Part shown: piece after piece, positions 1 through 12,532 of the stretch | Layout of the letters: each line of letters opens with the position of its first letter | Position numbering within the stretch: position 1 is the first letter of the stretch | Source: Ailanthus altissimus | Lineage: Eukaryota > Streptophyta > Magnoliopsida > Sapindales > Simaroubaceae | NCBI GenBank assembly: GCA_946807835.1 | Contig: OX327695.1 | Span: 30,114,501-30,178,500 of the forward strand | Length of the DNA: 64,000 nt | Direction: 5' to 3' | The notes under the pieces: model-generated | What the model was told of the DNA's origin: nothing | Seen by the model: the letters and a program-made list of their open reading frames with translations, nothing else | The model's database searches: none | Translations under genes and position numbers: made by a program

Positions 1-2480
1 TATGGGTATTAAAAACTATTATGAATTGCATTAAAGCAAGTGGGAGTTTGTTGGGATTTGTGCTTACGTGCCATCCCATTGTTGTATGAATATTTTATTT
101 TATAATATTTATACAGTACATTTTTATTAAATTACTAATTTTATTTATTAAATGGTACAATACTTGTTATACTATAGAGATTGTATGATCTGAAAGAGTT
201 TAGATCTGGCCTAAAAGAGTTTAGACCAGTGCTAAGAGTTAATAATGCTAAGAATTATAATTGCTAACAGTTAGCACTACTAATAGTTAGTAGGTTATGA
301 AAGTCAGCAAAATCTAAGAGTTAGGACCTTATCTGTAATAGGACATAGACCCGAGAGTACATCAGTAATAACATAATTACAAGGAGTTGCAATAGGTGCT
401 AAGAAATATTATTATACAAGTTTATTCTCAAATTATATGTTTATGGTCTTATTCACCGATGCGGGTTTATCGGTAGAACTCTTTCTAAAATACTAGTGTA
501 TATTATACCTAGATAGTTTAGATGATTATTTTTAGCTGACCATGGGCTTATCGGAAGTTTGTATAGCATACAGGTATTTAGTAAGGATTGCATACTAAAC
601 AGGCTTATCGAGGACCCCAATAGATATCCCATTAAGCCGTCAATAATAGGTCATCTCGAGTTGAGTAGTGTACGTGGTCTTTTGACCTGAGCACCACGAT
701 GGACTTGTAAGTGATCCATCATGCTTTGGTTTCACATATGTTAGAGACTTTTCATGGTTTGACCGTTATGTGTTGCTGGGTATGATCTAATGCTTACGGA
801 GTTCGGTGTGTGCAAATATGGAATCCGTCAGCTCACATGGGTGAGTTGTATATTCGGATGCTCCGAGACTGTATCTCAAAGAAATTTATGGCCATAAGTA
901 ACAAACTCGAGAAAGGAGTTTTTCAACAGGATTAAACAATATCACAAAGATGTTTGCGTATATTGTTTATCGAGATACTTGTATGGAGATAAGTTTATGG
1001 ATGAGCGCGTGGAGATTTGACGGTGATGATCCATATTTCCCCTCCTCCATGATATAAATGGAGGAAGGATTATATGTATGCGCGATGACTTTAACTTATA
1101 TGGTCTACTGCATTGATTTATAATATTTGTGACGTGTGTGTGGGGCATTGATCTCGGACTCACAAAATAATTCTGTTTGACGAATTGGGTGTGGACTTAG
1201 TGAGTCCCGCAATATAAAGTGTACTCATTGTGCACTGGAGCAGCAAACCGGATTGAATAGTTCAATCTAGTAAATTTCAGCAGACCAGGCATTTGGTTCA
1301 ATTTCCCTCGAGATGTACACGTGTCAAGACTTAAGAGTTAAGTACATCAATTAGTTAACAATAGGTTTTGACCGATGTAATGTTGACCTGTAGCACATTG
1401 TAGGCATATCATTGTTTGACTTAAAAATTACCAAAATAACATTGCTTGTTGGACAACAAGATTATTATTTTATTTATTAAATAAAATAATAATGATAATA
1501 TTTGATATTATAATTAAGTCAAACAATAATATTATAATGCATATGGCATATGTGTTTAATTATTTAATGTTAATTAAATAAAACAATAAAATATGAATGC
1601 ATGAGTTTGTAAACAAGGTGGGACCAAAATGTGTGTTGCAAGCAAATAAAAAAAATTGTTTCTTTATTTGACATTGCTTCATATAACCACACACACAAAA
1701 TTTATTATTACAAGTCTTTTATTTAATTTTTTAGTGTAAACAATTGTAACAAGAGATAAGCAAATATAAGACCATGCATGGTGGGGCCAAAACTTGCAAA
1801 ACTTATATTGTTTTAATTTATTCTACAAGGTCGGTTAAGTGCATCCTCATTGTTGTTTTTATTGCTTCACACGACCACACACACAAAAATTATTATTACA
1901 TATGTCTTTTATTTAATTGTTTAGTGTAAACAATTATAACAAGAGATAAGCAAATATAAGACCATGCATGGTGGGGCCAAAACTTGAAAAACTTATATTG
2001 TTCTAATTTGTTCTACAAGGCCAGCTAAGTGCATCCTCATTGTTGTTTTTGTTTTCATTTGTTTATTGTAAACAAATATAAATGGAAAGTGTTGCCATAA
2101 GCGTGGACCTTAGGTTACTTGTTTGAAAGGACAAAATGAATCAAATAAAATAAGCATTTTTGCTCATTTGGCAAAGTGATTACTCGGCCAAGTCAAGTGG
2201 AGAGAAAGAGAGAAATAAGGTGTTTTGTTTTTAAGGGTTAAAAAACACTCTCAAAGGTTGAGAGCATAAAATACTTCATCTATTCCTCTTCATCTTGGCC
2301 AACCATACTATAAAATAGAACTAAGAGTTTAAGAGTTAAATCCTTTGTTAGAATAGCTGTCATTCTAGACTTTTCAAGCCCATCATGTTGGAAAACTAGA
2401 ATTGTAAATGAATTGCTTCATCGTGATTCTCCGGTACAACAAAAGACTAAAGGTTTGTCAAGGTAATAAATTTTCAATCC
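1..2480. repeat. Repeat-derived region, probably part of a long LTR, cut by the window edge
   Basis: No open reading frame here resembles a protein. The stretch is unlike the AT-rich spacers elsewhere: it is rich in short phrases such as 'gcttatcg' and 'ttatcggtag', which recur in the long LTRs of plant Gypsy (chromovirus-like) elements. It ends with a stretch containing 'cttcatcttggcc', the kind of transcribed leader seen in such LTRs. The left border lies outside the window, and no TG/CA termini or target duplication could be fixed. The LTR assignment is inference from general resemblance only. Confidence 0.3.
1673..2050. repeat. Two-copy direct tandem duplication, period about 188 bp
   Basis: A unit starting 'attgcttca' at 1673 is repeated from 1861. 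Both copies contain the same phrases in the same order: the 'ccacacacacaaaa' run, 'tttagtgtaaacaatt', 'aagagataagcaaatataag', 'accatgcatggtggggcc' and 'gtgcatcctcattgttgttttt'. They differ by scattered substitutions and a couple of short indels, so the duplication is not recent. No coding content is seen. Confidence 0.9.
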
Positions 2481-2843
2481 TATGTAATTTACATTTATGA
2501 GATATATGAAAACTTATTGTGTTTATTATTATAAAATTAGATTTTTAACTCTTCTATTGTGCTCTATAATGAATGAGATATGTTTGTAATATATGTCTTA
2601 AAGAATAGATACAATATCCCCATGAATACACCTTAGGTTTATTAACACTCACATTAACAACTCATCGAGATATTTTCCTCTTGCAGAAGCAAGAACCTGA
2701 GATTTTCACAACAAATAGTTATTGTTATCTAACTTGACAGAAGCTGTAACAGTAAAGCTATTGCCCTGATTTATTGATAATGAATCCATGTGAGAGTTAA
2801 GATTCGAAGAGTGTGTTTGACTTGTAATAGAAGAGCTGGCTAT

Positions 2844-3300
2844 GGCTCTGATATTAAGAAACAAATGCTGATTGTGGAAAGAATGGGATTTTTCTGAGAA
2901 ACTCTAAGAGAATTTTCAGAGAGAACTTAGAAATTGACAAGGCATACGTGAAATGAATGATGCAACTGTTTCTCACTATTTTCATTAAGAGATTACAACG
3001 CCATCAACTGCAGCATCTTTGCCACATAATCATAGAGAAGACTCATTGTTGGCCTTCTGATGATGCAAACTCTGTCCTTTATTTATATTTCTGCTTTCAG
3101 ATAAGGAAGTTACTTTGAGAGAATGGTCTTATTATATCCAAGTGATTTCATTTCATATGAATTCTTTACCACGTGTTCTTTATCAAGAGCTAGTTGGAGA
3201 TTTGGATGGTGACATGTAGTAATTGTATTCATCTACCTACAGTTGAAAACATTTAAACTTCTAGCAAGAATAGTGCTTCTTTTATTACACAATATCATTT
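2844..3300 (-). repeat. Remnant of a Copia-type LTR with adjacent primer-binding site, minus orientation
   Basis: Read on the minus strand, 2844-2854 gives TATCAGAGCCA, the core of the plant Copia primer-binding motif complementary to initiator tRNA-Met. The sequence to its right would then be the 5' LTR of a minus-strand element. No second LTR or internal coding region is seen to the left, so it is at most a truncated remnant. The right border is a guess. Confidence 0.3.
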
Positions 3301-4113
3301 GCCCACGTTCATGTAAATATTGAATTTCACATAATGTCTAAAGTATATATAGTTCTGCATTATTTTTCTTCATCTTGTTATGATCTTAAATTTCAGAAAT
3401 TGATAGCGAACATAATTTAAATCAATTTAATGACCTTAAAATAAAAGGTTGATTTTTATAAGATAGGCTTTAACTCCAACTCATTGATGTTGTGAAGTCC
3501 CACTATATTTGTATTTCATACAATGCAAGGAGTATAAAGCAGGCAAGATTTACGATTAACTGAAAATTACATAAATACAGGCAGAAGTATCCAGGGATTT
3601 GCTCAGAGGTAAGCTTTCTTAAAGACACGGGGTGAGCAGTGCTGTACAGTGCCAATAGATGAAGAGGCTATTGATGGTATATGTTATTGAAAAAATTATA
3701 AAAACGAGAAGAGATTTTACTATATCCTTAAAAAGTAATTCTTCATTTTTCATGTTGTGTTTATATCATATGTATGGTTCCACAGATTAGAAGGCATATT
3801 TCTATTGCTGGAGGCATCTTTTGCGAGGCATTTCTAGAGAAACTTTGCCCCACCTTGCCAAATGGTAAAAAGTTATGGTAATTTGTAGTGGCCTTAGAGA
3901 TAATTACGAATGCTGCAAATAATCTTTAAGTATAAGATTTAACGTACAAATTAGAAGGAAATTTTGTATAAAAGCAACCATTAGGATCGATAGTGTATTG
4001 ATTTTGATGACTGATATAAAGAAAAAGGGATAATAGCTCAGTTGCTATTGAATAATGGAGCTATATGGTATTTTTACCAAGGTAAAGAAGTTACTTTTGT
4101 ATTTATCATTTTT

Positions 4114-4816
4114 TTTTTAAATTTAAGAGTGTATTTCAAATAAATAAATGTAAAAATAAGTGTTAGAGTAAAGAAAAATAGTCAAGAAGAAAAAAATAGA
4201 CGAAGGAGAAATGTTCAAGCTGTAGGAGCCCTAGGCATTGTGTTACTAGGCTTGGCATTGTGGCTTCAAACCAAGAGCGCCGCGGCCCTCCAATCACTAG
4301 AATGGAGCCTTGAGGCGCTGGCTCTTGGGTACCGCAGCGCTCAATCGGGTAAGCGCTTAATGTTATTGTTGGGCGCCACAGCACTGAGGATAACACCACG
4401 GCGCCCAAAGTTGAGTTTGGTGACTCTCCAAAGAGTCACTACCCCTTCCATATAATATGGTCTTTCAAAGAGGTATTGTGTCTCCTCAAAGATACACATA
4501 TAACTCTATAAATATTGTAAGTACATTGAAACTTAGAAGGAACTTCTCTTCTTAATTTTGATTCAAATTTCTCTCTTGTCAACTATTTTCTAAGTTTAAA
4601 CACTTGTAGTCCAATAAAAGTATTTTAGTGTGCATCTAATACTTTTTTATAAGTCATTGAATCCTAGAACTATCATACTAACAAACCCATTTGCATCTTG
4701 GAATATAATCATAGTATGGGTAGAAATAGTTTAAGGCAATGCATTGTATGTCTTGACTTCAAACTTTGTTTGCTTGTAACCTTGTGTATTTTCCATATAC
4801 AAAACCATTTTCAACA
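4114..4816 (+). repeat. 5' LTR of the Copia element
   Basis: Matches 9188-9846 over its whole length with substitutions and indels. It contains a GC-rich block at 4274-4415 (many gcgcc/gcgct words), a TATA box (tataaata at 4507-4514) about 100 bp later, and ends near TCAACA at 4816. The block and TATA box presumably belong to the element's own promoter. Confidence 0.88.
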
Positions 4817-4870
4817 ATCATAAACTATTTCTATCATATACACATAGATACTGCAAGTGAACTTTCATTA

Positions 4871-5338
4871 ATGGTTGTAGCAAAGTCTTTCTCAAAGGCT
4901 ACGAAGATCCCACCATTTGATGAAAAATATTTTAAAAGATGGCAAGATCGGGTGTATGATACTCTTAATGTAATGGGTCTGGCCGAATCTCTCACTATTT
5001 CTCCTCCTGATGCTACTACGAAAAACTACAAGGAGAAGTTTTCCAAATGGAGTAGGGCAAATAAGGTATGTCATAATATAATTCTTCACACATTATCAAA
5101 TGAATTGTATGATATTTATTCCACATATAAGAATGCATATGAGTTGTGGGAACAACTTAAGAAAACGTATGTTATAGAAGATATTGGTGCCCAAAAGTAT
5201 GTTGTAATAAATTTTTTAAACTTTAAAATGTCTGAGAAAAAAAAGGTCATTATACAAATACATGATTTTCATCTTTTACTAAATGATCTAAAAAATAAAA
5301 ACATTGTTCTCCCTGAACCTTTTTTATTAGTTGTCTAA
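4871..5338 (+). pseudogene. Copia gag fragment (UBN2/gag-polypeptide type), 155 codons
   Basis: The open frame from the ATG at 4871 encodes a Copia gag N-terminus: 'FDEKYFKRWQDRV' near the start, where functional copies have a 'F.G..F..W' motif, and 'AYELWEQLKKTY' further on, matching the conserved 'A..LW..L...Y' of UBN2 proteins. It stops at 5336. Downstream, out of frame, lies the CCHC knuckle (CYTCEKCGNFAYQC, about 5597-5640), so the gag protein is broken. Gag would form the particle that packages element RNA. Confidence 0.85.
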
Positions 5339-5579
5339 TAGAAACGTTGCCTGAAGTCTAGAAGGATTATAATAAAAACAACAAACATAAAAAGAAAAAA
5401 TTTAACTTTGGAAGATTCAATTTTGTACATTAGAATTGAAGAAGGAATCGCCAAAGGGAGAACATAGAGAAGGCCAAAGAATTAATTTTTAAGGCTAATT
5501 TAGTAGAAGGTGATCATTATGATAAGAAACATCAAGATTCCATAAGCAACACTCACTTTAAGAAGAACAAATCTCATTC

Positions 5580-8570
5580 AAGAAAAAGAGTAAGTGTTAT
5601 ACTTGTGAAAAATGTGGTAATTTTGCTTATCAATGTAAACATAGGAGCAAGAATGAAAACAACAAAACTCCAAAGGACAATTTGGTTAAGAGAGAAGATA
5701 TTATTACTGCAATTGTTGTTTTATAAGTGAACATGGTAGAAAGTGGCAACAAAAAGTGGGTGATTGATTCTGAAGCCACTAGACATATATGTAGAGACAA
5801 GAGTTCTTTCTAAGAGTATATTTCCATTAGAGAAAGGGAAGAACAAGTGTATCTTGGTAATTCTCATTCTGCACTGGTGGTGAGAAAAGGAAAAGTCTCT
5901 TTAAACTCACTTCCGGGAAGTCTCTAGTATTAAACAATGTACTCTATATTTCCAATATAATATATAATCTTGTTTTTATGTTTATGTTGTGAAGGCTAAT
6001 GTAAAGGTCTCATTTGAAGGAGATAAAGTTTTAATGACTAAGGGTGGGACATTAATTGGAAAATGATTGTTGTTTTCTAATGAATTATTTAAACTAAATG
6101 TACTTGATGTTTCAATGAATAAAGATGTTTCTTCTGCTTATATTATTGAGTCTTTCAATTTAGGTATAATAGATTAGGTCATTTGAATTATTTTTATTTA
6201 AGAAAGATGAAAAAAGTTTTTTTTACTATCTAATATGAGTTTTAGATGAAACACATCAATATAATATATGTGTGGAATGAAAGTTCACAAAGAAAAGTTG
6301 TAAACCTATAACTTTTAGGAAAACCAAATTACTTAGTTTGATTCATAGTGACTTAGGTGATCTTAAAGGTGTCATAACTAGAGGGGGAAAAGATTTTACA
6401 TAACCTTTATTGATGATTTCTCAAAATATACTAAGGTGTATTTGTTAAGAAATAAAGATGAGTCATATGATAAGTTATTAATCTATAAACAAGATGTTGA
6501 AAATAAACTTGGAAGGAAAATTAAGAGATTAAAAATTGATAGAGGATGAGAGTATGTATTTAACTTGTTTAGTTCCTATTATGAGGACAAATGAATTGTA
6601 CATAAAGTTACACCACCATACTCACCTGAACTTAATGGAGTGGTTAAAAGGAAAAATAGAATTTTAAAAGAAATGATAAATTGTTTATTAATTAATTCTA
6701 AAGCACCTATGAATTTCAGGGGGAAGCAATATTGACTGCTTGCTATATACAAAATAAAATTTTCTACAAGAAAATATGAATTACTTCTTATAAGCTATGG
6801 AATGGTTATACTCTTAACCTATCATGCTTAGAATAGTGTTGCATATAGTTTCTTAATATTAGAGGATACCATAGGGTTGTTTGATGTAAACAACATAATA
6901 GAATCTAAAAATGCAGAATTTTTTGAGTCTATCTTTCCTAAAAAAGCTAATATAGATAAAATTATGACTCATGAAAAGGTTATTTTATTTTTATCAGAAA
7001 GCTCTAACAATGAACTAAGAAGAAGCAAAAGAATAAGGAAGGCTACTAGTTTTGGTAATAATTTCTATGTCTTTCTTATGGAAGAGAACTTTAAGACTTA
7101 TAATTAGGCTATGACCTCTCATGATGCTCATCTATAGAAGGAATCAATAAATGATGAAATTAACTTTATCATGAGTAATTATGTATGAGAACTAGTTGAT
7201 TTACCTTAAGGTTTTAAGTTTATTGGTTGTAAATGGATCTTCAAAAAGAAGATGAGGGTTAATGGGACTATTGAGAAGTATAAGGCAAGATTGGTTTCTA
7301 AAGGGTTTACTAAAAAAAAAATACTTAGATTATTTTGATACTTATACTCCTATTACTAGAATTACATCCATTGGAATATTCATTGCATTGGTTGCAATAT
7401 ATGATTTGTTCATACATCACATAGATATAAAGATCGCTTTTTTAAATAGTAATTTAGAAAAAAAAATTTATATGGAATAACTGAAGGTTGTATTACTATT
7501 GGTACAAAGAATAAAGTATATAAGTTAGTCAAGTCTTTATATAGTGTGAAGCAAGCAGCAAAATAATAGAATAAAAAGTTTGATAATACTCTTATATCAA
7601 ATGGTTTTATGATAAATGATTCTGACATGTATGTGTACTATAAAATCTTTGATACTAATAGATATTTGATTATGTGTCTATATATGTATGATATGCTTAT
7701 ATTCAGTCATAGTATGGAAGTGATAGTTAAGATTAAGAGATTTTTATCAAATATATTTGATATGAAAGATTTAGGAGAAGTTGATGTAATATTTGAGGTA
7801 AAGATTATGATAACATATAATGGTCTTACTTTATCACAAGAGTATTATGTAGAGAAATTTCTAGAGAGGTTTGGGTACACAATATATAAACCAGTGGCAA
7901 CACCTTATAAAACTAGTGTTAAACTTCAAAAGAATGTAGAAAATAATGACAATCAGAATCGTTATGCTCAACTCATTAGTAGTCTCATATATTTAATAAA
8001 TACTACTAGGCCTAATATAGCATATGTTATAACGAGATTAAGTAAGTATACTCAAAATACAAGAAAAGAGCATTAAAGTACCTTAAATAGAGTTATAAAA
8101 TATTTAATAGGCAATAAAACTTATGCACTTTCATATGGTAGATCACAATCTGTGATTAAAGGTTATTGTGATGCTAATTGGATATCTGAATCTAATGAGA
8201 TCAAGTCTACTAGTGGATATGTTTTCACTTTGGGTGGAGGAGCTATATGTTGAAAATCTACTAAATAGACTTGTATAGCAAGATTTACCATGGAGTTGGA
8301 ATTAATAGCCTTAGAAAATGCTTGTTTTGAAGTTGAATGGCTAAGGACACTCATGTGTGATATTCTTATTAGTACTTACCCTCATACTACAATTTCTATA
8401 AATTGTGATTGCCTAACAGCTATTGCTAGAGTAAAGAGTAAAATGTATAATAGAAAAAGTAGAATATCTGTCTACGACATGATATCATTAAGCAGTTGCT
8501 AGAATCTGGGGGAGTGAGCATAGATTATGTGAGGTTAAAGAGGAACTTGGTTGATCCTCTAACAAAGCCA
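5580..8570 (+). pseudogene. Copia pol, degenerate (protease, integrase, RT, RNase H)
   Basis: Recognisable pieces in order are a zinc knuckle near 5600; protease 'WVIDSEATRHIC' near 5757, where the usual active-site D-S-G reads D-S-E; GAG-pre-integrase 'YNRLGHL' near 6165; integrase around 6390-6690 with 'FIDDFSKY' and 'YSPELNGV'; reverse transcriptase 'KWIFKKKM...YKARLVSKG' from 7231; the YVDD-box equivalent degraded to 'MYDM' near 7690; and RNase H 'YCDANW' at 8164 with 'ELELIALENACFEVEWL' near 8292. Stop codons interrupt every domain, so no functional product is possible. Three domains still have open stretches of 70-155 codons. Confidence 0.9.
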
Positions 8571-9187
8571 CTAAATAAAAGATTAATAAAAAACATGTAG
8601 AGGGGGATAAGACTTTTGCCTAGAGCATAAGGTAAGAGTGATGGTAACCCTATCTATGTGATTAGAGATCCCATTGAATTAGGTTCATAAGAGTAAGAAC
8701 AAATCACTTATTGTCTTGTTGTACTATCGTTTATATTTGAGCCCCTCCTTATGCCGATGTAGTGCATCTACAGAAGAAAATGGTGAGTTAGTCTCTTAAT
8801 GAACTTTGTAGTCCTTTATAGGGTGGTGTGTTAAACCTATAGAACACATTTGATAGAGTGTCACCTATATGACTGTAGAAGTGGGTCGGTTCCTATAAGA
8901 GCTAGGCAGACTACTTTAGAGCACTCATGAAGCCAAGAAGGCACATGACCATTAATAATGCCAAACCGCGAATATAGACAAGTTATTGGGAAGCTAACTT
9001 GATAATTTAACCCTTTATTTTATACTCAAATGAATGAAAGGTTGATAGAAACTTGATTTTACCTAGTTCTTGTAAAATACGATTACTTAATCATAGCTTG
9101 AAAGAGCATCAATTCGTATAAGTTAAATTCTACTTAGATATATAGTTGATTTAATTCACATTTGTTCATTTGAAATATGTGGGGGAT

Positions 9188-9846
9188 TGTTAGAATTTAA
9201 GAATGTATTTCAAATAAACAAATATAAAAATAAGTGTTAGAGTAAAGAGAAATAACCGAGAAGAAAAAGATGGACGAAGAAGAAGTGCCCAGCTGCAAGA
9301 GGCTTGGGGCTATAGCATTGGGCTTAGCGTCGTGGCACTCCAGCTACATGGTTGGGCACTGTAGCACTAGTTCCTAGGCACTGCGGCGCTCAGTCACACA
9401 AGCGCCTAATGTTACCGTTGGACGCTGCGGTGACCAAAATTGAGTTTTGTGACTCTCCAAAGAGTCACCTACCCCTTCCATATAATGTGACCTTTTAAAA
9501 AAGTGTTGTGTCTAGAGAGACACATACAACTCTATAAATATTGTAGGTATATTTAAAACTTAGAAGGAATTTCTCTTCTCAATTGTGATTCAAATTTCTC
9601 TTATTAACTATTTTCTAAGTTTAAACACTTGTAGTCTAAGAAAAATATTTTAGTGTGCATTTAATACTTTTTCATAAGTCATTGAATCATGGAGCTATCC
9701 TATTAACAAACTCATTTGCATCTTTGATTATAATCAAAGTGGGGGTAGAAATAGTTTAAGAACAATACATCACATGTCTTGACTTCAAATTTTATTTACT
9801 TGTATCCTTGTGTATTTGTTTGTCATATACAGAACCATTTCCACCA
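9188..9846 (+). repeat. 3' LTR of the Copia element
   Basis: Starts TGTTAGAATTTAAG directly after the polypurine tract at 9180-9187 and ends near CCACCA at 9846. It carries the counterpart of the GC-rich block (about 9344-9432) and a TATA box (tataaata, 9533-9540) roughly 100 bp downstream. Divergence from the 5' LTR indicates age. Confidence 0.88.
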
Positions 9847-10853
9847 GCTTTCAGTTTCATAAATCTATACTTTGAACGGAAGAGTAATGTGTTTGAAAGC
9901 TTTGAACTCTCTCTTAAGATTGTTAATTTGGAAAAGTATTAGATTGTAAAATTGAGAAACTTACAGGAATTATTTTACATATGAAACTATAAGAGTGTGT
10001 TTAGGAACCTGGGACTCGTAAATATAATCAAATTTTGGCCAAGGCATTAGTCTCTAAGATTATAAATTATCTGCTGATCAAATAAAACTGTTTCTAATGT
10101 GATTTCCCGGACAATCTTTCGAGGATGCTGCGGTTCTTGCAGCATGCCATATATCATGATCAAGTGAAACTATATTAAACAGTACTTAATTAGGAAACAT
10201 TATAAAGAATTGAGACCTTACAGCGTCCTTCAAGTACCCTTAGTTTTGAGCTACACTAAGGTGTACTTGCCAGCAAATCCTTGTCATCCATCATTTTGTT
10301 ACATAAGAACCACGTTATGACACACTCTAGGAAGGCCCAATTAATCACTAGGAAAAAAGAATTCAAATCAATCATTTTTTTTTGCCTTTCATACTCTTAT
10401 GTATAAACCACTACTATTGTAATTTTTTTTCTTTCTGAAAAATCATATTTCCAGGGGCTTGAAAAATACATTGGTTCTAATTACTCTCAATTCTCGAATA
10501 CTTTTCACCAGAAGTGAGAATTCTGTCTAAATCTACGTCTCTTCTTTTTGTGTTGTGACACTTAAATAACTTGTGCCATGAATAATAGCATCATTAAGTG
10601 ATTCCTAGAGAGAACAGAAGAAAACATATCGTACCCTGATTACTTCTCCACATTAATGGCAATCAAAATTGAAATTCGTTTAGCCGAATAATATAGTTAC
10701 TAGTGTTCTATATATATAATCTGTAGAATGACATTCACATATATAATTTGATCATACGTACAAGGATTTTGAAAGTGGAAACAGAATACATCTAAACTAA
10801 AAACTACCCATGTAAAAACAAAAACCGTCTTATCTGATCTAGAGACCGAAAGT
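9847..10853. other. Non-coding spacer
   Basis: AT-rich sequence between the Copia 3' LTR and the end of the PCFS-like gene. No open frame with a recognisable product and no strong repeat is seen. The part nearest 10853 presumably includes the 3' untranslated region of the PCFS-like gene. Confidence 0.5.
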
Positions 10854-11744
10854 TCATGAATAAATGCATTTAGCGTGCACTATGCGACCTAAGAGAGACT
10901 TGTACAATTTCCTTGTTGACGCTTTGGGCTCACTCACGTAGGCAGCTCCTCTGTAAATCCAATCGTTTTCCTCGTTACTGAAGTACTCGTCAAAACGCTC
11001 CATGCACAGTGGACAATCTTTCTGATCCTCGTCGGCAGGAACAGCATATAATTCTTCATAATTCTTCACCTTCTCAACTTTATCAGTAGGGAAAAAAGCA
11101 GGACCTGGAGGATTTGCATCAGCTTCGGCGGCTTTAAGCCACAAACTTGAATTTGGAAAGAAGTACCGAGAAACCCTTTGCTTAGACGACGATTTCTTGG
11201 CAGCCCGGTTCTTTCTGACGTGCCAATCCATATGATCGCTATGCTGATCTTGTGTCTTAAATCTCATCCCACAGGTCTTGCATTGTCTTGGGAGATCGGC
11301 ATACAGGGGCCTTACCGCAAAACCATGGTGCACTTTAAGCTTGTCAGGATCGAAGTCAAGTCCCATAGAATCCTCCATAGGCGTTTGTTGATTTGTCGGT
11401 GAAACAGAGGTAATTTCTCCTAAAGCATAAGTGCAACTTCCGCGCTTCTGTTGGGTTGCCAATGAGTTTAATCCTACCGAAAGAGAGGTAATTAAAGAAA
11501 AATCTGAATTAACAGATTGTTGTAGGTTGTTAGACATTGGAGTTTTGAAAGGTTGTTGGTGAGGAACAAGTTCCGATGGTGTCCTAACCCTAGAAATATC
11601 AGTAATGGTTTGGTGGTGATGGACTGAATATGGGGCGGAGAAGGGCGTGAATTGGTACTGACACCTCATCCGTTTCTGTGGGGGAAACTGGATGTGATTA
11701 CTCCGTTTCTGGCGAAAAATGGAGGATTGTTGAGGTTGCATCAT
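10854..11744 (-). CDS. PCFS1/PCFS5-like mRNA cleavage and polyadenylation factor (Pcf11 C-terminal-type zinc-finger protein)
   Basis: Single-exon gene of 296 residues. The start chosen is the ATG at 11744 (MMQPQQSS); the open frame extends 8 codons further up, but without an ATG. Residues 1-130 are low-complexity, rich in Q, S, T and P. The conserved part begins near 'FDPDKLKVHHGFAVRPLYADLPRQC'. A first zinc finger has C155 and C158 with H168/H171/H175; a tryptophan-containing linker follows; a second Cys/His set has C244/C247 and H290/C293. This C-terminal layout is that of Arabidopsis PCFS proteins, homologues of yeast Pcf11, which act in the nucleus in pre-mRNA 3'-end cleavage. There is no N-terminal CID domain that binds the RNA polymerase II tail, as expected for the short PCFS1/PCFS5 forms rather than PCFS4. 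Family placement is firm; the exact paralogue is not. Confidence 0.86.
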   Translation of the reverse strand: MMQPQQSSIFRQKRSNHIQFPPQKRMRCQYQFTPFSAPYSVHHHQTITDISRVRTPSELVPHQQPFKTPMSNNLQQSVNSDFSLITSLSVGLNSLATQQKRGSCTYALGEITSVSPTNQQTPMEDSMGLDFDPDKLKVHHGFAVRPLYADLPRQCKTCGMRFKTQDQHSDHMDWHVRKNRAAKKSSSKQRVSRYFFPNSSLWLKAAEADANPPGPAFFPTDKVEKVKNYEELYAVPADEDQKDCPLCMERFDEYFSNEENDWIYRGAAYVSEPKASTRKLYKSLLGRIVHAKCIYS

Positions 11745-11804
11745 CGTTGTTGTTGGAAGAAAAAGCAAAGAAATATTTTAACGCGGTTAACGCCTCACCC
11801 TTCA

Positions 11805-11818
11805 TCTTATATATATAG
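11805..11818 (-). promoter_or_regulatory. TATA box of the PCFS-like gene
   Basis: Read on the minus strand the sequence is CTATATATATAAG, about 65 bp upstream of the ATG at 11744. Position and orientation fit a core promoter. No transcription start can be seen directly. Confidence 0.55.
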
Positions 11819-12532
11819 GGTTAGCGTAACCCCTAATCCTTTTCCTAGACGCGGAAGGACTTCTTTTTTGCCAAAGAGTCCTTGTACTAAGCGGTGAAAT
11901 TAAAATTGTAATAATAATAATAATAACTGTTTTAGGTTAATTAATATATAGAAACAAATAGTCAATGGCTGAATCAGTTCGCCATATCGACATCTTAAAA
12001 TTAGTGCTTCATATTCCGTGCGAAGAGCCAAATTATCATATTGGAATTAAATATGAGAATTTGTATGTATAAATTTTTAAATTTTAAATGTGTAACACAA
12101 AAATTTAAATATGTAACACAATCACAATTGTTATGTTTCAAAGTTTGGAAACTTCGATTAAAATTGAGGAGATGATAAAGGTATGAAACTAATATTTTAT
12201 TTTATTTCTTGCTTAATGTTTGTTTCATAACTCCTTCGTTATGCATAAAACACAAAATAAAGATTATAAAATTTATAATTACGAGTGGAAGTGAGAGATT
12301 ACCATTCTGTATTCTTTGCGACTCTTATGATCAAAGAGTAAAGTTTACTTTGGAGTTAATAGCAAATTGGAATTGTTGTGTTTGTCATATTCTATAAAGT
12401 ATCATTTGATTTAGACACTAAGGTAGCGTTTTTTTTTTTTTTGGGAATTTTGAATGGAGTTGAATGGAGCTGGGTGTCGAATGCAATTGAATGCTGAATT
12501 TGTTTGATTTATTTATTTATTTTGTTGAAAAA
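11819..12532. other. Non-coding spacer
   Basis: AT-rich upstream region of the PCFS-like gene, with a short (AAT)n run at about 11909-11926 and a T-run near 12430. No coding signal was recognised. Confidence 0.5.

Larger units (their letters stand above)
4114..9846 (+). mobile_element. Full-length but dead Copia LTR retrotransposon
   Basis: Two long direct repeats (4114-4816 and 9188-9846) flank an internal region coding in order for gag, a CCHC zinc knuckle, protease, integrase, reverse transcriptase and RNase H. Integrase before reverse transcriptase is the Copia order. A purine-rich tract (gtggggga) lies just before the 3' LTR. The reading frames carry many stops and frameshifts and the two LTRs differ at many positions, so the insertion is old and cannot move on its own. 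No convincing target-site duplication was found; the 5' LTR start is worn (TTTTT where the 3' copy reads TGTTA). Not covered by any host gene. Confidence 0.93.

Noticed and set aside
942..1163. Open frame on the minus strand in the left repeat region
   Set aside because: No recognisable domain; composition and position inside repeat-derived DNA fit a chance open frame.
11178..11402. Plus-strand open frame opposite the PCFS-like gene
   Set aside because: It is the antisense shadow of the zinc-finger coding sequence, with no independent support.
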